Source of the DNA: JANQIO01 sp038746745
GTDB lineage: Bacteria > Pseudomonadota > Gammaproteobacteria > Pseudomonadales > Halieaceae
Reading direction: 5' to 3'
Length of the DNA: 64,000 nt
NCBI GenBank assembly: GCA_038746745.1
Contig: JBCDKJ010000010.1
Coordinates: forward strand, 1-64,000
The notes below the pieces were generated by a model. It was not told the origin of the DNA, did not search any database, and was given only the letters and a program-made list of their open reading frames with translations. Shown piece after piece: positions 60,631-64,000 of the stretch; within the stretch, counting starts at the first letter, position 1, and each line of letters begins with the position of its first letter. Position numbers and translations under genes: made by a program.

Positions 60631-61965
60631 TCAGGACAGGTTTCCATCCTGGATTTGCGCGGCGACGCTGCGTACGTTCCGAAAAACTCGCATCAGGTTT
60701 CCTCCCCAGATTTTCTCGATCTCTTCCTCAGTGTAGCCACGGCGCACGAGCTCTATGGTGATGTTCATGACTTCACTTGCGTCGAAGACGCCCTCGATAC
60801 CGCCGCCGCCATCAAAATCGCAGCCAATCCCGACATGATCAATACCCGCCACCTTCACAATGTGATCGATGTGGTCAACGACATGCCCAACGGTCGCCAA
60901 CGGATCCGGGAACTGTTTGTTGATTGCGTTGAACTGCTCCCGCAGGGCGGTGCGTTCCTTAACTGTCATGTCTTTGGCGGGCTTCATGCTATCCCGGAGT
61001 TCCGCGATGGCAGCTTGCTTCTCACTGTTTTCCGGAAAATCTCGAAGGTACTTCGAAACCATAGTGATCTGCACCACGCCTCCGTTGTCCGCCATTACTC
61101 GCAGCATCTCGTCCGTCATGTTGCGGCTGCTCTCGGTAACAACGCGAGCGTTGGAGTGGCTGGCAATGATCGGTGCCTGCGATACGCTGATAGCGTCGTA
61201 AAACGCGTCATCACTGGCGTGGGATATGTCCACCATCATTCCAAGGCGGTTCATTTCCCTAACCACGTCTTTGCCGATGTCGCTAAGACCCTGATGCTCG
61301 GGGCCGCGCTCGTCGGTGGCAGAGTCTGCGAGGTCATTGTTGAACGAGTGGACTAAGGTGATGTAGCGAACGCCTTTGTCATAAAACAGTTCTACGTTGG
61401 CAATATCAGTACCGATGGCGTAGCCATTCTCAATGCCCAGATAAATGGCGTGCTTGCCGGCACTTTGCAGCGCATAGGCATCTTCTGGCTCGAGGGCAAG
61501 ACCGACAAACTTGGCATTGTCCACCGTGGACTGGCGCACGGTATCGAGCATCTGCAGTCCCAGTGCCTTGGCGCGGCTATTGCCGTCATCGTCCCGAATG
61601 TCCTGCGCCACGAAAGCGGCGAAAAAAACCGCATCAAGGCCACCCTCTTCCATGCGTGGATAGTCGAGCTTAGAGCCCGACTCCTGGGGATCGTGCCGTT
61701 CTGCCATGTCAAAGCCGGGTTCAATCATCCTTAGGGGCGTGTCGGCATGTGAGTCCAGGATGAGAACGCGTTCGTGTATTTCCAGAGCGCGAGTAACCAG
61801 CTCTTCGTCTGTTTCTGCTGCCAGTGGCATCTCCCTTACCGACGCGGTCGGCGTGCTCTCTGGGCTGGTTCTGGAGCCGCATCCTGACAGCGCGCTTAGC
61901 ACCGAAAGCAGCAGCGAAAATAATAGGGCAGCGGTGAAGGCGGTGGAGCGTAGCATTCTAGTCAT
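60631..61965 (-). CDS. Membrane dipeptidase, M19 family, lipoprotein
   Basis: A zinc dipeptidase of 444 residues from ATG 61965 (AGGA 5 bp upstream; a GTG at 61998 is possible). A lipobox LSALSGC near the N-terminus anchors it. The zinc site LILDSHADTPL (HxD), GIENGYAIG (Glu), VDISHASDDAFYDAI, IASHSNARVV and GIGCDFDGGGGI mark the M19 family, which cleaves dipeptides including D-amino-acid ones. Its stop overlaps the probable CTG start of the DUF6702 gene; so the three genes likely form one operon. Confidence 0.9.
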   Translation of the reverse strand: MTRMLRSTAFTAALLFSLLLSVLSALSGCGSRTSPESTPTASVREMPLAAETDEELVTRALEIHERVLILDSHADTPLRMIEPGFDMAERHDPQESGSKLDYPRMEEGGLDAVFFAAFVAQDIRDDDGNSRAKALGLQMLDTVRQSTVDNAKFVGLALEPEDAYALQSAGKHAIYLGIENGYAIGTDIANVELFYDKGVRYITLVHSFNNDLADSATDERGPEHQGLSDIGKDVVREMNRLGMMVDISHASDDAFYDAISVSQAPIIASHSNARVVTESSRNMTDEMLRVMADNGGVVQITMVSKYLRDFPENSEKQAAIAELRDSMKPAKDMTVKERTALREQFNAINKQFPDPLATVGHVVDHIDHIVKVAGIDHVGIGCDFDGGGGIEGVFDASEVMNITIELVRRGYTEEEIEKIWGGNLMRVFRNVRSVAAQIQDGNLS

Positions 61966-62227
61966 GTTCCTGGACCGTCTAATGTTAGAGTAGGGCACTA
62001 GGCTAATAGGCCAGCGGGTAGGATTTACGCAGACTGACGCATATCCGCGCAGCCATTAAACCACTCCCGGCCAGGCACAGGGAAATGTCGGAAAAACGCA
62101 ATCGAGAGGCCTTGGCAGCGTGTTTCCGGCGCGGTACTCAGCACCAGGCGGACTGTTCCGCGAAGCCACCGCCCATCCGTTGTATGGGATGTAGAATCAC
62201 ACTTTGTAAACATTCAGGAGCTGCAGC

Positions 62228-63043
62228 GTGATGCCTGATCGAAGTCCGCTAGTCTTTTTCGCCCTTGTGGTAGCCGTGGTGATTGTCATTGTCGGTGATG
62301 GTGCTGAGCACGTTCGCGCTAGAGCAATGCTGGCTTCTTCAGACGTGGAACTTCAGCTCGCTGCTGACCTTATCGATGCACGCATACACGCAGAGTTACG
62401 CGACGGGCAGTTGCTGTCGTTGGCGATGGCGCAGGACAGTTTTGTAAAAACCTGGATAGAGAGCGGTGAGGCCGATGTTGCGGCGATGAGTGAATACCTG
62501 ACCCAGAAGGTGGCGCTGGCAGACGCGTTCACTGCCTTTCTTGTAGTGGACAGTACGCGAAACTATTACGCGACCGGTGGTTTTCTCAAGCAGGTCAGCG
62601 AGGCGGATCCCGACGATGACTGGTTCTTTTCAGTGCGGGCCAACGAGCCGGATATCGAGTTCAATATTGACCCGGATGCGGCCAGCGATGATCAGCTCAC
62701 TATTTTCTTTAACGAGCGGATGCTGGATGACACAGGCGCTTTTATTGCCTCAGTTGGTTTGGGTATTCGGTTGAACACCTTAGAGGATATGGTCAAGTCC
62801 TACCGGGCCCGCTATCGGCACAATCTGTATTTCATCGCTATGAACGGTGCCGTGCTGTACTTTGAGAATGATGTTCGACCTGGCGCGTATGCAAGAATTG
62901 CCAGAAAGTTAGGGATTGGTCAGGGTGTATCGCAGCATCATCAGAGTCTGCGCTATGAAGACAATGGTCGGCAGTACGCCCTGGAAAGCCGCCTCATCAA
63001 GGAGCTCAATCTGGTATTGGTGGTTGAGGCGCCGCTATCCTGA
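62228..63043 (+). CDS. Stand-alone Cache (PDC)-type sensor protein
   Basis: 271 residues: an N-terminal membrane helix (LVFFALVVAVVIVIVGD), then a double-Cache-like domain (about 35-250) with LQLAADLIDARIHAELRDGQLLSLAMAQDSFVKTWIE and the middle LVVDSTRNYYATGGFLKQVSEADPDDDWFFSV. The chain ends at the domain: no second membrane helix, HAMP, kinase, GGDEF or MCP part follows. It could be a periplasmic ligand-binding protein or a partner of a kinase elsewhere. AGGAG lies 7 bp before GTG 62228; ATG 62231 is an alternative. Confidence 0.75.
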   Translation: MMPDRSPLVFFALVVAVVIVIVGDGAEHVRARAMLASSDVELQLAADLIDARIHAELRDGQLLSLAMAQDSFVKTWIESGEADVAAMSEYLTQKVALADAFTAFLVVDSTRNYYATGGFLKQVSEADPDDDWFFSVRANEPDIEFNIDPDAASDDQLTIFFNERMLDDTGAFIASVGLGIRLNTLEDMVKSYRARYRHNLYFIAMNGAVLYFENDVRPGAYARIARKLGIGQGVSQHHQSLRYEDNGRQYALESRLIKELNLVLVVEAPLS

Positions 63044-63085
63044 TGCCAGCGCCAGTTTGGTCTGACATCGCCGCTGACCGGAGTA

Positions 63086-63442
63086 TTGATCTTGGAACAT
63101 AGAAAGCTGGTACTGCCCGAGTTCCTTAACGACCAGGGGTACCTCTTTGGTGGTAACCTGCTTAAGTGGGTGGACGAGTCCGCCTATATTACTGCCAGCC
63201 TCGAGCACCCCGGCAACCGTTTGGTGACCGTGTCTCTAAGCGAAGTGAACTTCAAGAATCCCATCCAGCCCGGCGAGCTCTTGTGCTTCGACGTGCAACT
63301 GGTGCGCCGTGGCACCACGTCAGTAACGTATAGCATCGATGTGATTGGTGAAAAGCTCTCTGGCACCAGTTCACCGCTATTCGTTACCAAGATTACCTTT
63401 GTGAACGTGGCCGATGATGGCAAGCCGACACCACTTCGTTAG
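63086..63442 (+). CDS. Acyl-CoA thioesterase, hotdog fold (YciA-like)
   Basis: 118 residues with the single-hotdog acyl-CoA thioesterase core: LVLPEFLNDQGYLFGGNLLKWVDESAYI (the N-x-x-G-x-x-F-G-G and catalytic Asp), RLVTVSLSEVNFKNPIQPGELL and FVTKITFV. Starts TTG 63086 or TTG 63092, both lacking a strong ribosome site. It is short for YciA (about 130) because of the shorter tail. The product hydrolyses acyl-CoAs; the chain preference is unknown. Confidence 0.88.
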   Translation: MILEHRKLVLPEFLNDQGYLFGGNLLKWVDESAYITASLEHPGNRLVTVSLSEVNFKNPIQPGELLCFDVQLVRRGTTSVTYSIDVIGEKLSGTSSPLFVTKITFVNVADDGKPTPLR

Positions 63443-63494
63443 TTTGGGATGGTGCCTTACAGTAACCGCAACCTGATCTGAGCAGCTCCAACAG

Positions 63495-63908
63495 ATGATT
63501 ACCGGCATAAATCACATTACCTTCGCTGTTGCTGATCTTGAGCGCTCTCTGCGCTTCTACCGAGACACGCTGGGCTGCGCGGAGGTTTATGCCTGGAGCG
63601 GCGGCGCGTATCTGGACGCAGGCGGCACCTGGTTATGCCTGTCTGTGGATGCGTCGGCGAGCGGCAATTCTGATTACACGCACGTTGCGTTCGATGTCGC
63701 ACCAGAGGACTTTAAAACACTCAGCGCGAGAGTTATTGAGTCTGGCGCCGAGCTCTGGAAAGATAACGTCAGTGAAGGCGACTCGCTGTATTTCTGCTGT
63801 CCGGATGGGCACCGCCTGGAGGTACACGTGGGGGATTTGCAGTCGCGCCTGGCGGCGATCACTTCCCGCTGGCAACGGGCGGGATGTGGCTCCGCCAGCT
63901 CCAGCTAG
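63495..63908 (+). CDS. FosA-like glutathione transferase (VOC fold)
   Basis: 137 residues of the VOC metalloenzyme fold. INHITFAVADLERSLRFYRDTLG with metal ligand H7, DYTHVAF with H63 and DGHRLEVHVG with E109 match the three Mn ligands of FosA. WSGGAYLDAGGTWLCLS and WKDNVSEGDSLYF are FosA-specific. Such enzymes add glutathione to fosfomycin; a chromosomal member with no mobile genes nearby points to intrinsic resistance or another native substrate. Confidence 0.85.
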   Translation: MITGINHITFAVADLERSLRFYRDTLGCAEVYAWSGGAYLDAGGTWLCLSVDASASGNSDYTHVAFDVAPEDFKTLSARVIESGAELWKDNVSEGDSLYFCCPDGHRLEVHVGDLQSRLAAITSRWQRAGCGSASSS

Positions 63909-63956
63909 AGAGACGAAAGATTTTCAGTAGCGCGCGGATAGTGAATACGGTTAAAT

Positions 63957-63971
63957 TGATACATAGTATCA
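63957..63971. promoter_or_regulatory. Second TGATAC-N3-GTATCA palindrome (Zur-box candidate)
   Basis: TGATAC-ATA-GTATCA, a perfect 15-bp palindrome in an A/T-rich setting, has the same half-site and spacing as the site before the zinc operon. It lies 49 bp after the FosA-like gene, so the next gene to the right, outside the window, is the likely target. Confidence 0.6.
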
Positions 63972-64000
63972 TTTATAAAATTCGCCTCTCTGCCGAACAT

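Noticed and set aside
1..64000. tRNA/rRNA genes, insertion sequences, prophage or integron
   Set aside because: None recognised by eye on either strand; a tRNA or profile search would be needed to exclude a cryptic one.

Overview
The window reads as a contiguous piece of a gammaproteobacterial chromosome of moderately high GC with dense, well-spaced genes. Two blocks have Pseudomonas-like gene order: truB-rpsO-pnp, and (on the minus strand) dksA-gluQ-cbrX-cbrA-cbrB-[RNA gap]-pcnB-folK-dNK-panB-panC-acs. A PPi-type phosphofructokinase, a carotenoid oxygenase, a split imuA/imuB/dnaE2 mutasome and an MMPL-type exporter argue against Pseudomonas itself. A marine Cellvibrionales/Halieaceae-like bacterium is my best guess, with low confidence at family level. 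No tRNA, rRNA, CRISPR array, transposase, integrase or prophage gene was recognised.

Layout. 1-3.2 kb: translation and RNA turnover (truB 3' part, rpsO, pnp), closed by a strong terminator. 3.2-18.5 kb: an SDR, a DsbA-like isomerase, then the minus-strand housekeeping/CbrAB block. The 1,035-bp gap between cbrB and pcnB has no convincing protein gene. It holds a near-perfect sigma54 promoter, upstream GTTACC/GGTAAC half-sites, A-rich AAnAAnAA motifs and two copies of a hairpin module. In Pseudomonas the Hfq/Crc-titrating RNA CrcZ lies at this place, so I read the gap as a CrcZ-like RNA locus under CbrB control. A 57-codon membrane ORF upstream of cbrA (cbrX-like) is also annotated. 18.7-32.8 kb: sfsA, an M15 peptidase, PPi-PFK, mpl, an RND/MMPL exporter with an acidic Gly-Phe insert, a Lon-N protein, a DUF5522 mini-protein, rnt, pyrC, argG, a solute-binding protein, a ClpP-like periplasmic protein and a carotenoid oxygenase.

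32.8-42.4 kb: SOS mutagenesis genes dnaE2, imuB and imuA. dnaE2 and imuA-imuB each have their own LexA box and are separated by about 3.6 kb of unrelated genes (a methyltransferase lipoprotein, a nonsense-interrupted DUF188 gene, DUF427, a small secreted protein behind a Pho-box-like site, and GGCT). ImuB carries a 143-residue in-frame tandem-repeat insert. 42.4-45 kb: a zinc-stress operon (CobW GTPase, DUF1826, Zur) behind a TGATAC-N3-GTATCA palindrome that recurs at the right edge of the window. 45-50 kb: GNAT, MetY, a TetR regulator coupled to a membrane hydroxylase, and a GATase. 50-55.3 kb: a Fur-type iron/heme module (PepSY membrane reductase, two small membrane proteins, an ABM/HmoA-like monooxygenase, a TonB receptor with FRAP/NPDL boxes) with two Fur boxes. 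55.3-64 kb: accessory and membrane proteins of mostly unknown role, a HupE/DUF6702/M19 dipeptidase cluster, a stand-alone Cache sensor, a thioesterase and a FosA-like enzyme.

A recurring oddity is short degenerate tandem repeats (mostly 14-18 bp) in the gaps between genes. They occur downstream of pnp and upstream of panC, dnaE2, the PepSY gene and GGCT.
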